DNA from: Rhizophagus clarus
Taxonomy: Eukaryota > Glomeromycota > Glomeromycetes > Glomerales > Glomeraceae
DNA: 64,000 nucleotides
Reading direction: 5' to 3'
Assembly (NCBI GenBank): GCA_015698045.1
Contig: BLAL01000040.1
Location: 598,501 to 662,500, forward strand
Position 1 is the first letter of the stretch. Each line of letters begins with the position of its first letter. The position numbers and the translations under genes were made by a program. This document shows, piece after piece, positions 54,836 through 64,000 of the stretch. Below the pieces are notes generated by a model, which had not been told where the DNA came from, ran no database searches, and was given only the letters and a program-made list of their open reading frames with translations.

Positions 54836-55016
54836 TTATCGCCGTTTTCAAAATGGTGTAGGCTATTTACTCGTGATTGAATATTCGAATACCAATATTT
54901 GTCCGGTATTCATCCATTTTTTGTTCGGATTTCATCCGGTTTTCGTCCGGTTTTCGGGTTTCTTTTTTTTTTTTATTCAGATATAACTACATTCATCATT
55001 TTGAAAACGGCGATAA
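54836..55016. mobile_element. TIR mini-element, copy 2, with expanded TCCGG repeats
   Basis: The ends are TTATCGCCGTTTTCAAAATG and CATTTTGAAAACGGCGATAA, an almost perfect 20-base inverted pair. Relative to the copy at 34772-34910 the interior is inverted, and the TTTCGTCCGG unit is expanded to about five imperfect copies (54899-54960). A 66-codon ORF here is an artefact of the repeat. Confidence 0.8.
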
Positions 55017-56310
55017 GAAGTACTTGCCTCAAAAAAAAAAAAAGAGAAAATAAAAAAAAAGTAAAAATAGCTATAAAAATTACTGCTATAAAAATATAAG
55101 TTTATGTATCTCGTTGACTATAGCAATTGGCATTGCAGCAATTCATATTTGAATCGATGCTGGTTCAATATATTACGCCGCTATAATAATGAATGGTTGT
55201 AATATTAGGTGATTTAGGGGTAATCACGCTCCACGTATAATTTGTATGCATAATGATAATAATTTCTCTTTTATATATTTTTTATATATTTTACAAATGC
55301 AAACAATTATTACAATTATTGTAATGGTTGAATGCCTTTCTAAATCAGTATTTAGATGGGAAAGACTTCTAGTTGAAGAAAACAAAAATGTTGATGAATT
55401 TTATCAAGTTGGAAAAATTTCTAAAGAGGATAGAGAATAAATAAGAAAGTTTAAATTTCAAAGATCAAACTAAGAAAAGGCGAGTAGATGTATAAATTAT
55501 TAATTTATTTACTGCGGGAAAAAGTCATTGCCATTATACATATTATAAAAAAAGAAAAAATAAAATCTAAATTATAAACAAAAAAAGTGACAACGTAACC
55601 AAGTAAAAACCAGCCCTTATCCCGATGATGATAAGGAAGAAGTGGAGTAGATGTATAATTCTATTTTATGACGTAAAATCACGTGATAAGTTTATTTTTT
55701 TCTGAAACTGAATTGATGACGAGAATCTAAAATTTAATTTGCTAAGTCTTATGTGATGTTAATGTTTAATTATATTCTTCCCTTATGAATTTCATAATAA
55801 ACTAATGCATATGTTCTTAAGGTGGCGTGGTTTGGTATTTTAATCATATAATAAGTTCATAACATCGAGAAACATAATTGGAATGAAAATGCTATATCTA
55901 AAAAAAAAGGCAATTAATAATATATTCCCGACATTGTTAATAACATCAGTTTTATTGAAAGAAATAATGTGATAAGCAAAAGAAAGTATAAAGATTAAAG
56001 GACTTATCAATACCATGGCGATATTTTACATGAATGAAATTGGATTACGCGATAATAATAATATCTTTATTGAAATGATTTTTTTTTTAAAAAAAAACAA
56101 ACATGGGATAAGTTTAGGATAAATAAAATACTAATACTGTTTTCGCATATAATATTTTGTCTTAAGTGTTAATTTTAAAAATATATAAAATAATTATAAT
56201 AAATAGATGTTCTTAATTACAGTAAAAAAATAAAAATTTAATTAGAAATCTAAGTCCAAGAATAAGCTTAACATTACAGATAACTACGTTTTTGCTATCA
56301 TAAAAATGAT
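55017..56310. other. Intergenic stretch with one doubtful small ORF
   Basis: At 55246-55440 a plus-strand ORF ends with a protein-like stretch (MVECLSKSVFRWERLLVEEN, then EFYQVGKISKEDRE), but nothing else supports a gene. The words GAGTAGATGTATAAATT and GAGTAGATGTATAATTC at 55484 and 55647 suggest a local duplication. A T(n)A(n) palindrome lies at 56079-56097. Confidence 0.35.
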
Positions 56311-56610
56311 TATACATTCAAATGTGTAAATGTGAATGCTCCCCAAAGGGGCCATGAACGTAATTCTGTGCGAATTTTTAATAATGTAGAAATTAAACTT
56401 AAAAAGAGAATGTTATAACGTAAAGGAACGACTAAAAGTTAAAATTTTCAAATTTAATTACGAGCATGTTCCTTATAAGTAATTTGGCTTACGAGTGTGT
56501 AATGTGAATTGCTCACCAAAGAAAGCTGTGAGCGTAATTTTTACAAATTTAAAGAGAATGTTATAGTGTAGAGGAATGAGTAAAATCAAATTTAATTACG
56601 ATTAGGTTCG
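56311..56610. repeat. Tandem duplication downstream of the Sel1 gene
   Basis: Two copies of about 150 bp lie at 56311-56465 and 56466-56610. Both contain GTAATGTGAATTGCTC-type sequence (AAATGTGAATGCTCCCCAAA in the first), then AGAGAATGTTATA and AAATTTAATTACGA. The second copy runs into the stop region of the gene, so it probably duplicates the 3' untranslated region. Confidence 0.7.
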
Positions 56611-57369
56611 TTAGGCGTAATTGCTTTCAGCCGCCTTTTTAACCCATTCAGATGCTTTTATTTCATTCTTTTTAGTTCCTATTCCATGTTGGTAACATTC
56701 CACAAGTTTATGTATTGCATTGATATTACCCTTTTCAGCTGCTTTTTCATATAACTCAAACGCTTTGATTTCATTTTTTTCAGTTCCTATTCCATTATGA
56801 TAAAAATATCCAAGATTATACATTGATTCAGCATAACCTTTCTCAGCTGCTTCTTGATAAAATTCAAATGCTTTAATTTCGTTTTTTTCAGTTCCTATTC
56901 CGTGTTGGTAACAGTAACCAAGATCATTTATTGAAGTAATATGACCTTTATTAGCAGATATTTTGTATAATTCAAATGCTTTTTCTTCGTTTTTTTCGGT
57001 TGCTATACCGCGTTGATAACAATATCCAAGATGTCGCATATCGCCTGGCGATTGGTCGATATCATCCATTTGCATTTTTACTCTTTCTTTATTTGATAAC
57101 TCCAAAGCTTTGGATAATAAAAACTTAAGAGATTTTCTCTCTTCATCACTTAAATTGTCCAAGTTAGACGTAGTATTTTGTTGCCTGGACTGTGATTTTG
57201 TATGATCTGGCGCTCCTGGACACTTTTTATTTAGATGAGCTTGCATTCGTTCAGGAACAGCCCGTTTAAATTCCTTAGAACAGTACTTACATTTTACATG
57301 AGGATGTGAATTGTCGACATTACTTTGTATATCATAGTAATCCCAAACAGGTCCTTTTTTTCGTACCAT
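56611..57369 (-). CDS. BED zinc finger fused to Sel1-like repeats
   Basis: The protein has 252 residues. Residues 1-53 form a BED-type zinc finger: GPVWDYYD, then C27-x2-C30-x14-H45-x4-C50 ([18 protein letters not shown]). Residues 54-112 are polar, with a short helix ([20 protein letters not shown]). Residues 113-252 hold four Sel1-like repeats of 36 residues, for example [20 protein letters not shown]; the last is shortened. BED fingers are typical of hAT transposases and bind DNA, while Sel1 repeats are protein-interaction helices. The fusion may recruit a partner to DNA, presumably in the nucleus. The ATG at 57369 starts the BED motif and I see no intron. The repeats are so alike ([13 protein letters not shown] three times) that recent internal duplication is likely. 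Confidence 0.85.
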   Translation of the reverse strand: MVRKKGPVWDYYDIQSNVDNSHPHVKCKYCSKEFKRAVPERMQAHLNKKCPGAPDHTKSQSRQQNTTSNLDNLSDEERKSLKFLLSKALELSNKERVKMQMDDIDQSPGDMRHLGYCYQRGIATEKNEEKAFELYKISANKGHITSINDLGYCYQHGIGTEKNEIKAFEFYQEAAEKGYAESMYNLGYFYHNGIGTEKNEIKAFELYEKAAEKGNINAIHKLVECYQHGIGTKKNEIKASEWVKKAAESNYA

Positions 57370-58179
57370 TTTATTTAATTACGTTTGAAATAGCAAGGTT
57401 GTTAAATATGTAAGAAATGATTATGAGGAAATAACGGAAGAAAGGATTGATTATATAGAAAAAAAATATGGTTAATTTACAATTCATCTAACCATACCTA
57501 ATCATTACCTAATCACGAAATTGTTGAAAGGGTTTTCGGCAATTAACTAATTGCTCTTTCAATCATAAACGTTATGGAATATTTTTGCCGGTTAATTAAC
57601 GATAAATATGCGCGCATGAAGTCAATATATGTTAAAAATGCAACAAAAATAAAGATTTTCGCAATGGATAGGTAACACAGATTTTTCTTTATTACACAAA
57701 AAGAAATCCAACGAGTTCTATTGCATTTACTTAACATATCTTACAATGAACTTATTTTAATTGGACGGAATTCTACTAAAAAGTTACAATTATAGTTTAT
57801 CCTTTCTTTTTTTTATTCTTTCGTTTTACTTATAAAACGAGAAATTCATATTAAGACAGTAAATAAAGAAAATTTAATTTTTTTAAAAAATTTACTACAT
57901 GGCCTGTTAATTAATATGCACTTGTCCATTTTTCATTCTTTTTTTTTTTTTGTAAAGTTATTGAAATTTTTTAAAAGAAAAGAATGGTCAACGTAAACAT
58001 GTTAAAAAAAAATTAATGACAAAAATATGTGGAGTATTAATAACAATGAAATAGTGATGGTTAATTGACCGGATAATCATATACATGTATATTTTTATTA
58101 AAAACGCCGTTGATTCGCCAAAAATTATGATGTAATCTGCATCAGATCACCCATTCCAAACGAAAAAATTTGAAAAAAA
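57370..58179. other. Intergenic stretch, no gene recognised
   Basis: AT-rich spacer with A/T runs. It should hold the promoter of the BED-Sel1 gene, but no clear box is visible. Confidence 0.4.
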
Positions 58180-59075
58180 AAAAGATTATATTCAGCGACA
58201 ATATACTTATATTGATATTTGAAGAATTATAAGATGATTTTAAATCTTTATTTTCATGTAGTTTCAGTGTTATGAAAAAATCTTGTTCATTCTTAATTTC
58301 TTCTGTTAATGATTTCAACAAATTTATTTGTACGACATTCTTACTACTTAACCGATGGATATTAACAAGACAAAAAATCCAATTGTCTCAAATTTCACGC
58401 CAATCACCTTTATTTGATTGTAGAGGTTGGAACCGATACAAAAATCCTTAACGGTTAATTATCGGTTAATCAATGTTAATTAACTTAGTAATTAACCGAT
58501 TAACCGTTAATTAACTGGAAAACATTAACCGGTTAATATTAACCGGTGTTAGGTTCAGAAGAGTGAAAGGTAATATTGAAGAGGATTATTTCATAGATCC
58601 TTATAAAGAAATTGTTCTCGAATTGTTAAAAAAAATTGATAATCTTTTTAAGTGAAAAAGATGAATCAAAAAAGTTGATCTTCCGTAATCTCGAGTCTCT
58701 TAATGTACAGTAGATTATATTAAAATTAATACAAGCCACTTGTATAGTTGAAAATGGTGGAGGTCATTTAAAAGAAATATTACAATTTTATGATTTTTAA
58801 GATAATTTTAATTAAGATACTTAGAATTAGAAGAATTACTAAATATTTACCAAAATATGAAATTAATCATATCAAATATTAATGGAAGAAACATGAAATA
58901 TTTTCAGAAATTGAGGAGAAATTATTAAAATATGAATTAAAATCAGCGCCTATTAATCTTAGAGAAATTAGATTTTTAAAATTTTCCTTAAAAACTTGCT
59001 GGAGGAATTTTAGAAATGTAGAGACAGACCCGAACTTATTACGTTCGTAATATTGAACATCATGGTATAAATTCA
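58180..59075 (+). pseudogene. F-box/LRR-like pseudogene interrupted by a repeat
   Basis: Family islands occur in order on the plus strand: LIFEEL then a stop, DDFKSLFSCS, QLSQISRQSPLFDC, then an insertion (58418-58560), EEDYFIDPYKEIVLEL, LIFRNLESLN, IVENGGGHLKEILQFYDF, LEELLNIYQNMKLIISNI, LKSAPINLREIRFL and finally RPELITFV. Many stops and frame changes separate them. It lies 12 kb from copy H in the same orientation, outside the main cluster. Confidence 0.85.
58418..58560. repeat. Cluster of TTAACCGGTTAA-type words inserted in the F-box pseudogene
   Basis: The block contains about eight variants of GGTTAATTATCGGTTAAT, AACCGATTAACCGTTAATTAA and TTAACCGGTTAATATTAACCGG. It falls where the family protein should continue after SLLFDY, so it is an insertion. 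The ends GAGGTTGGAACCG and CGGTGTTAGGTTC are roughly inverse, suggesting a small palindromic element. Confidence 0.6.
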
Positions 59076-59259
59076 AAAATCCGGGTAGTTTGTCTTGGGT
59101 AGATCCCTAGTTACCCTGGTAACTGCACGGAATTTTTTGAACAGAACGGGCATTGTCACACGGAAAACCGAAATCTTTACCCCAGTGCAACAAATTTTTT
59201 TTATTATCGAAAACATTAACGTTGGACTTTCTTATAAAAAAGATTTTACGAAATACTCT

Positions 59260-59485
59260 TGAAGTTAAAGAATTAAAAATTCAAAATCACTGTGGAACCA
59301 GAGAATTTCTTAGCGCTATGAAACTATTAAGGCAAGATCAAATGTCACGTGTATCGAACGAGTACATCATTAATAATAATGAAATTCTAAATTTCTATCA
59401 AAATTCTTTGATTTATAATAAATTTCTTTTGCAACAAACGATGAAAAAAAAAAAAATTTTTAAGGATAAAATTCGTAATTACTGA
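59260..59485 (+). pseudogene. Possible second F-box-family fragment
   Basis: The open frame contains ILNFYQNSLIYNKFLLQQ, close to TGTLDLYNQFLLQQEIYNLL in the intact genes, preceded by LEVKELKIQNHCGTREF, which I do not recognise. The ORF (from a non-ATG codon near 59153) ends at 59485. The similarity is short, so this may be chance. Confidence 0.3.
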
Positions 59486-59527
59486 CGTTCATTTTTTTTT
59501 TTAAAAAAAAAAAAATTCTCTCTCCCC

Positions 59528-59935
59528 CTATAGGTAACTACCGTTTACAGAAGAAGGGCACTCTATAAGGTTAAACATATGTGCGTTGTATGTATAGTAC
59601 ATGTATACTGTACATACGCACATACCAATTATAATAATAAAAATTTTTAAATTATTAGAACTTATTGTCATATAGTTTTTCAATTTCTCATTCAACTTGT
59701 TACGACATTGATGTGCTGAAATGGCAAAGTTATGATTATAAGTGATTCCGTTTGCGATACTTGTCCAAATTATGATATGATTACGTATACTATGGTCCAC
59801 AAAATAATTATGATATCGTCTTCGATATCTAATTAGTATAAATAAACCTACCATTTTTTGCCAATATTTTGGATCTTTGAACGGTATGAATTCTTTTAGT
59901 ATAAAAATAAAAAATGTCTCGAGTTTCTCTTTCAC
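59528..59935 (-). CDS. Probable Myb/SANT (trihelix-like) DNA-binding protein, exon limits uncertain
   Basis: The 135-residue ORF contains KYWQKMVGLFILIRYRRRYH, then NYFVDHSIRNHIIIWTSIAN, then ISAHQCRNKLNEKLKNYM. The spacing of hydrophobic positions, the 'RN-x3-W-x2-IA' core and the 'QCRNK-x-L...Y' third helix fit trihelix/SANT-like domains, in which the third helix contacts DNA. Residues after KNYM are hydrophobic and Tyr/Met-rich and probably belong to an intron or untranslated sequence. The lead MKEKLETFFIFILKEFIPF may also be partly intronic. It could be one exon of a gene that includes the open piece at 60235-60496. Confidence 0.45.
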   Translation of the reverse strand: MKEKLETFFIFILKEFIPFKDPKYWQKMVGLFILIRYRRRYHNYFVDHSIRNHIIIWTSIANGITYNHNFAISAHQCRNKLNEKLKNYMTISSNNLKIFIIIIGMCVCTVYMYYTYNAHMFNLIECPSSVNGSYL

Positions 59936-60234
59936 GTATTCACTTTAAGTTTGAGTCAGTTCAATCGTATCGAATAAGACTTGACCAGGGTTTCGTGTGA
60001 TCACTATTCGCTGTCGATTCAAATTGCGTCTAAATATTTTGCAGATTGGTAAAAAACAGTTGCTTAGATACTTACGGTGATGATCAGCTTTCATACTACT
60101 CCATATTTTATATTTGTATTTTGATGACATTTGAACACAAGTTACATTATAGAATACCACCTGGATGTTACTAATCTTGCCTTAATTGGCCATAACGCTT
60201 AAAAGTAATGTTCTAAACTTGATAATTAATAACC

Positions 60235-60496
60235 CTAAGTCAAATGATGCATTCTGTCTGGAACAGTTGCACTATATGCTGTATATTCAAATGTAAATGT
60301 TTCCGCAAGATATTTTTGTATCTCATAAATCTCATAATTTGAATATTCTTGCTCTTTTACATGTTGCATATTTAACGCCCACTTCAATTGTAGACTTTCT
60401 TTGTACACATCTTGTCTGCGTGACTTGTATCCGGATAATGTGGCACAAACGTGATTTATAGCTTCTTGGATATCCTCTTTATAGCATATGGTAATG
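60235..60496 (-). CDS. C-terminal exon of a hypothetical gene
   Basis: A 262-nt exon begins after a good 3' splice site (TTTTTTCTGACATTACAG) and reads KEDIQEAINHVCATLSGYKS, then RRQDVYKESLQLKWALNM, then KEQEYSNYEIYEIQKYLAET and ends DRMHHLT before TAG at 60235-60237. It is rich in helix-forming residues. Upstream, AAAGAA|GTAAGT at 60566 is a strong 5' splice site giving a 69-nt intron, but the joined upstream frame hits a stop four codons before, so the gene may be broken or the join different. The family is unknown. It lies just upstream of the trihelix-like ORF on the same strand. Confidence 0.45.
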
Positions 60497-60566
60497 CTGT
60501 AATGTCAGAAAAAATTAGTATAGATTTTTGAGAGTATTTCGCGTGCGCTGGAAAGGAATACTTACT

Positions 60567-62174
60567 TCTTTAGGGATAATTAATTATTTTGTTATGATCT
60601 ACTATAGCTTCTTTGTTGTTTCAGGTGAAAACTTTATTAATCAATAGTAAACTGGTCTTTTAACATGAATCACTAAGTATAAATCTAAGTCTGTTTTTTG
60701 GACTTTTTACTTCGGTCGCCAGTAAAATATCTTAAAAGATGTATTTAAAACTATATTAGAATCACAATAGCACTCGTACCAGTAAATTTATCACCTAATA
60801 TAGTGAACAAAAAAGCGGAACTGGTTACCAAATTATTATGGCAATCTGGCAATCTATTACTAAATATAGACTAGAAAAAAATTTTTTTTTTTAAGATTCC
60901 CAATCTAGGTAACCACCATCGAGAAAATATCTGATAAATAAGTTAAGTAATAAAATCTTTATTTCTATTATTAAATACAGATTTTTGCTATAATTAGCAA
61001 TTATTCTAATTTCTAATTTTAACGTCATCTGAAAATAGCGAGCACATATGTTTAAATATAAATTGATTAAGTTAAATATCAAACGATTCGTTGGTTAATT
61101 ATGCATAAAACAATTTTCTTTATAAAAATGTCGATATATTAACAATCGACAATTGTTTAAAAATAACTATTTTTAATTATGTGAGATTTATATAGGTTAA
61201 TAAATAGTTAAAAGGTAAAAATACAATCACAGCCACATTATATCTTCTTATTTTCATCCCGTACAGGTTTGGCGAAATTGTAACAAAATACAAAATTTAA
61301 AAGTCCCGGGACATTCGCTCATTCGGTAATTTTACTCCTCGTCGAACTGTAACACATGGTAAGTCACTTTCTGGGTAAAGAATGTATCGTATCACTTATA
61401 TTCGGAACATTGATCCAAAATTCCAAATACAGAGACAGGTTTTTCTTAAAAATTCTCCATTTTTTACTTTTTACGACGCAAGATTGATCATCGTCTCGTG
61501 ATTATCGAATCTTGCTCTTTACGCATAAAAATAGAAAACAACTAACAAGAGATCGGCATTCCATTATAGTAATTGTGCATCTCTCTTTCAGGACAGAATT
61601 ACATATTACCGTCTGGAATTATCCAAAAGGAATGATCTACGTTCTATTCTGAGCAAACTTGTGTATTGTTTGTTTGTTGTTTCTTTTTGCATGTATGACT
61701 AATTTTTATTATAACTACTAAAAAAGTATTGTATATCGAAATATCAAACATTAAAAAAAATTAAAGGATTAACTTTTCTCCTTGAATTAAATTAAAAAGT
61801 GTTCGCTCCTCCAATTTAAAATTTCTCGATTTTTCATAATAAATATGATGGAATGTCAACCGAATTAAGTTATAGTATTAATTTACGCTTTTAAAATTGA
61901 TTTTATATAATTATCATAAGTATTCACAATTCACACGTAAAACGAATGAATTTAAAAATATAATCACAATTAAAAAAAAATATACGATCTGAGTTTAAGC
62001 AAATAAAATAAAATTTTTCATGATTCAAGTATTATGTAATATACACAAATCTGCAATAATTAATTTTCCTGTTATAGAAATTCACGGTACACGATCACCA
62101 TAAAATTATATAAATAAAGCTTTGTTTCAAAAATTTTTTATTTTTATTATTATTATTTTTTTTTTTTTTTTACA
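60567..62174. other. Intergenic stretch, no gene recognised
   Basis: AT-rich spacer. The block at 61600-61690 (ACCGTCTGGAATTATCCAAAA) resembles sequence at 440-530. The last 70 bases before 62175 form the T-rich leader of the BTB gene, with TTATATAAATAAAGC at 62106-62120 as a possible TATA region. Confidence 0.45.
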
Positions 62175-63669
62175 ATGTCTTCAAATTTTTGGGCAGATTT
62201 ATCTAGTGATTATGAAAAACTTTTTGAAACAGAAATAGGATACGACGTTATTATTTATGCGGGAGAAGAACAAAATATTAAAGAAATTCATGCTCATTCA
62301 AATATATTATGTATTAGATCCCAATATTTTCGTTCTGCATTTTCTAGCAATTGGGCCGAGAAAAAAGACGGAAAATTTATTTTTAGGAAACCGAATATTT
62401 CACCAAAATTATTCACCATCATTCTTAGGTAATGAATTCAATAATAACTAAACATTCAAATTATTATTTTTTTTTTTTTTAAATAAATAAAAAAAAAAAA
62501 ATAATAATAATAATTCAAACTATTATTATAGGTTTATATATTGTGGAAATATTGAATTGAAAAACTTACAAGGTCTTGACGTATTAAATTTGTTGATAGC
62601 TGTAGATGAGCTTAACATCTATCCGTTGATTTCTCATATTCAAGAATATTTAATTAAACATAGAAGTGAATTTTTACATCAAAATCCTACTGGAATACTT
62701 GAAACAGTTTATCAACATGAATCATTTACAGATTTATGGAATTTTTGTCTTGAAAAAGTTTGCGAAGAACCTAAAATATTGTTTAATTCTGATAAATTCA
62801 TTTATTTAAAAGCTCCTTTATTAGAGTTATTATTAAAAAGAGATGATTTAAACGTTGATGAAATTGAACTTTGGGGAAATTTGGTTAAATGGGGAGTTTC
62901 ACAACAAAATCTAAGCAATGACCCAGAAAAATGGAGTAAAGAAGATATCACAAATATTGAAAGAGAATTATGTCAATTTATTCCTTTAATTCGATTTTAT
63001 GATATTGAACCTTCAGATTTCTTTTACAAGGTTTATTGTTATAAAGATATATTACCGAAAGATTTAATTCATGATCTTTTAGAATTTCATATAGTTCCTA
63101 ATATAAAACCAAAACCTAATTTAGCACCTCCAAGGGATCCAGATTTGAAAGATTCAACTTTGATTAAATCAAGTCATATTTCGCTGTTTGCTTCATGGAT
63201 TGACAAAAAAGATTCCTCGCATTATAATAAGAAAGACATTCCTTATGAATTCAAATTACTGTATCGTTCAAGTCGGGATGGAAATGGTACTAATTCTTTT
63301 CATGAAAATTGTGACAATAAGGGAGCTACTATTTGGGTGGCAAAAATTAAGGATTCAACACAATTAATTGGAGGGTACAATCCACTTGATTGGGGAGGAA
63401 ATTCTTGGAAAACTACAGCAGATAGCTTTTTATTTAACTTTACAAATGGAAAAATTATTTCTACTGCAGAGTTAGGTCACGTTAATAATACAAGATATGC
63501 TGTTTATTGTGACAATGTTTACGGGCCAACCATGGGTAATTTGCAGTGTAATAATAATAATTGGTCTTATTATGGTGCCGGTGGATGTTATCATCCTAAA
63601 TTAGGAATTCCAACAAGTTTTACAGTAGAAGATTATGAGGTATTTCAAATAATTAAAAAACAAAGTTAA
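62175..63669 (+). CDS. BTB-BACK-TLDc domain protein
   Basis: Two exons, 62175-62428 and 62532-63669, join at an AG|G codon in frame, with a GTAATG...ATAG intron. The order is a BTB domain (residues about 10-110: YDVIIYAGE, EIHAHSNILCIRSQYFRSAF, then RFIYCGNIEL and LLIAVDELNI), a BACK-like helical region (about 120-230: FLHQNPTGILETVYQ, LLELLLKRDDLNVDEIELW) and a C-terminal TLDc domain (about 285-455: FKLLYRSSRDGNGTNSFHEN, ATIWVAKIKDSTQLIGGYNP, FLFNFTNGK, GPTMGNLQC). BTB proteins act as Cullin-3 adaptors and TLDc domains are linked to oxidation resistance and V-ATPase binding. Here a ubiquitin-ligase adaptor role is the likely guess. The family is one I recall as strongly expanded in Rhizophagus. 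The ORF appears intact. Confidence 0.92.
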
Positions 63670-63819
63670 ATTCATTTCATTTGAATTATGATTAGTTATT
63701 TCATTTTTCTCGAAGAATTTTAAACTGTAGTTATATATTAATTTACGTTCATTATTATTTGAATATTTTAAGTTGATAGCATGTGAGAAATGATGATCAG
63801 CTGGATGTTCTCACAAATG

Positions 63820-63960
63820 AGGATAATATTTATGCAGCAGAGCTGTTAGATTATGTCAATAGTGCGAGTTTTGTCCGCTTTTTGTGGTAATTATTTATGG
63901 ATCAGATATAGTAATCTACAATGCTGTTGCAATAGTTGGTTTTATTATAGCGATGGCGAA
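63820..63960 (+). pseudogene. TLDc fragment, truncated duplicate of the preceding gene's end
   Basis: Reading across frames gives AELLDYVNSA, then VYCGNYLW-like, LQCCCNSWFYYSDGECYPK and EN-YSKRY. These match AELGHVNNTRYAVYCDNVYG and LQCNNNNWSYYGAGGCYHPK at the end of the TLDc domain. Stops and indels show it is inactive. It is either a tandem partial copy or the end of a second decayed gene continuing past the window edge. Confidence 0.75.
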
Positions 63961-64000
63961 TGTTATCCTAAATAACGAGAATTACAGTAAAAGATATTTT

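Noticed and set aside
54899-55099. 66-codon plus-strand ORF
   Set aside because: It translates the expanded TTTCGTCCGG repeat of a mini-element.
62257-62451. 64-codon plus-strand ORF overlapping the BTB exon
   Set aside because: An out-of-frame shadow of the first exon of the BTB-TLDc gene.
1-64000. tRNA, rRNA or other structured RNA genes
   Set aside because: I looked for GC-rich cloverleaf-like blocks with the GTTCRANNC box and found none convincing; a covariance search would be needed to exclude them.

Overview
The window looks like accessory nuclear DNA of an arbuscular mycorrhizal fungus of the Rhizophagus type (Glomeromycotina). This rests on three things: it is very AT-rich, with long poly-T/poly-A tracts and spliceosomal introns of about 70-140 bases with GTAAGT donors; its gene families are ones I recall as expanded in those fungi (F-box/LRR-like proteins, TKL kinases with HCDFHDGN loops, Sel1 repeats, BTB-TLDc proteins, HMG-box-like proteins); and it has many small terminal-inverted-repeat elements. 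No database search was run, so the organism is an inference.

Layout. 1-12.6 kb is mostly non-coding, with two small ORFs (a basic protein at 2.9 kb and an HMG-box-like protein at 9.4 kb) and one small TIR element. 12.6-46.2 kb is an F-box/LRR-like cluster: seven intact minus-strand genes of about 484-500 codons (15.3-41.4 kb), one inverted plus-strand copy (44.7 kb), and eroded relics at 12.7, 13.6 and 58.2 kb. Six of the eight promoters carry a 15-bp palindrome of form CGG-N9-CCG, 131-161 bases upstream of the ATG. A kinase-like gene (32.8-33.9 kb) that has lost the HRD aspartate, and a kinase pseudogene (35.1-36.5 kb), sit inside the cluster.

The most remarkable object is a TKL kinase gene at 48.1-51.8 kb. 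Between two ordinary N-terminal exons and the kinase domain lie 22 tandem micro-exons: twenty of 3 nt, one of 6 nt and a last one of 1 nt. Each sits between a 3' splice site (TTTAG or ATATAG) and a 5' splice site (GTAAGT), and the introns are near-repeats of 78-142 nt. All junctions share one phase, the full splice has no stop, and the final 1-nt exon adjusts the phase exactly to that of the kinase exon. Because every unit is a whole codon, inclusion or skipping never shifts the frame, so this could generate many N-terminal variants from one gene. I know of no described equivalent.

52-64 kb holds a BED zinc finger-Sel1 fusion (56.6 kb), an F-box pseudogene interrupted by an AACCGGTTAA-type repeat (58.2 kb), a probable Myb/trihelix exon (59.5 kb), a two-exon BTB-BACK-TLDc gene (62.2 kb) and a TLDc fragment at the edge. 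Mobile-element traces are a hAT-like foldback element with matching 8-bp flanks (20.9 kb), several other TIR elements, and pogo/Tigger-like mini-elements. Several coding regions are broken by single-base indels in or near A/T runs, which may be assembly error or true decay. I recognised no rRNA, tRNA or CRISPR.
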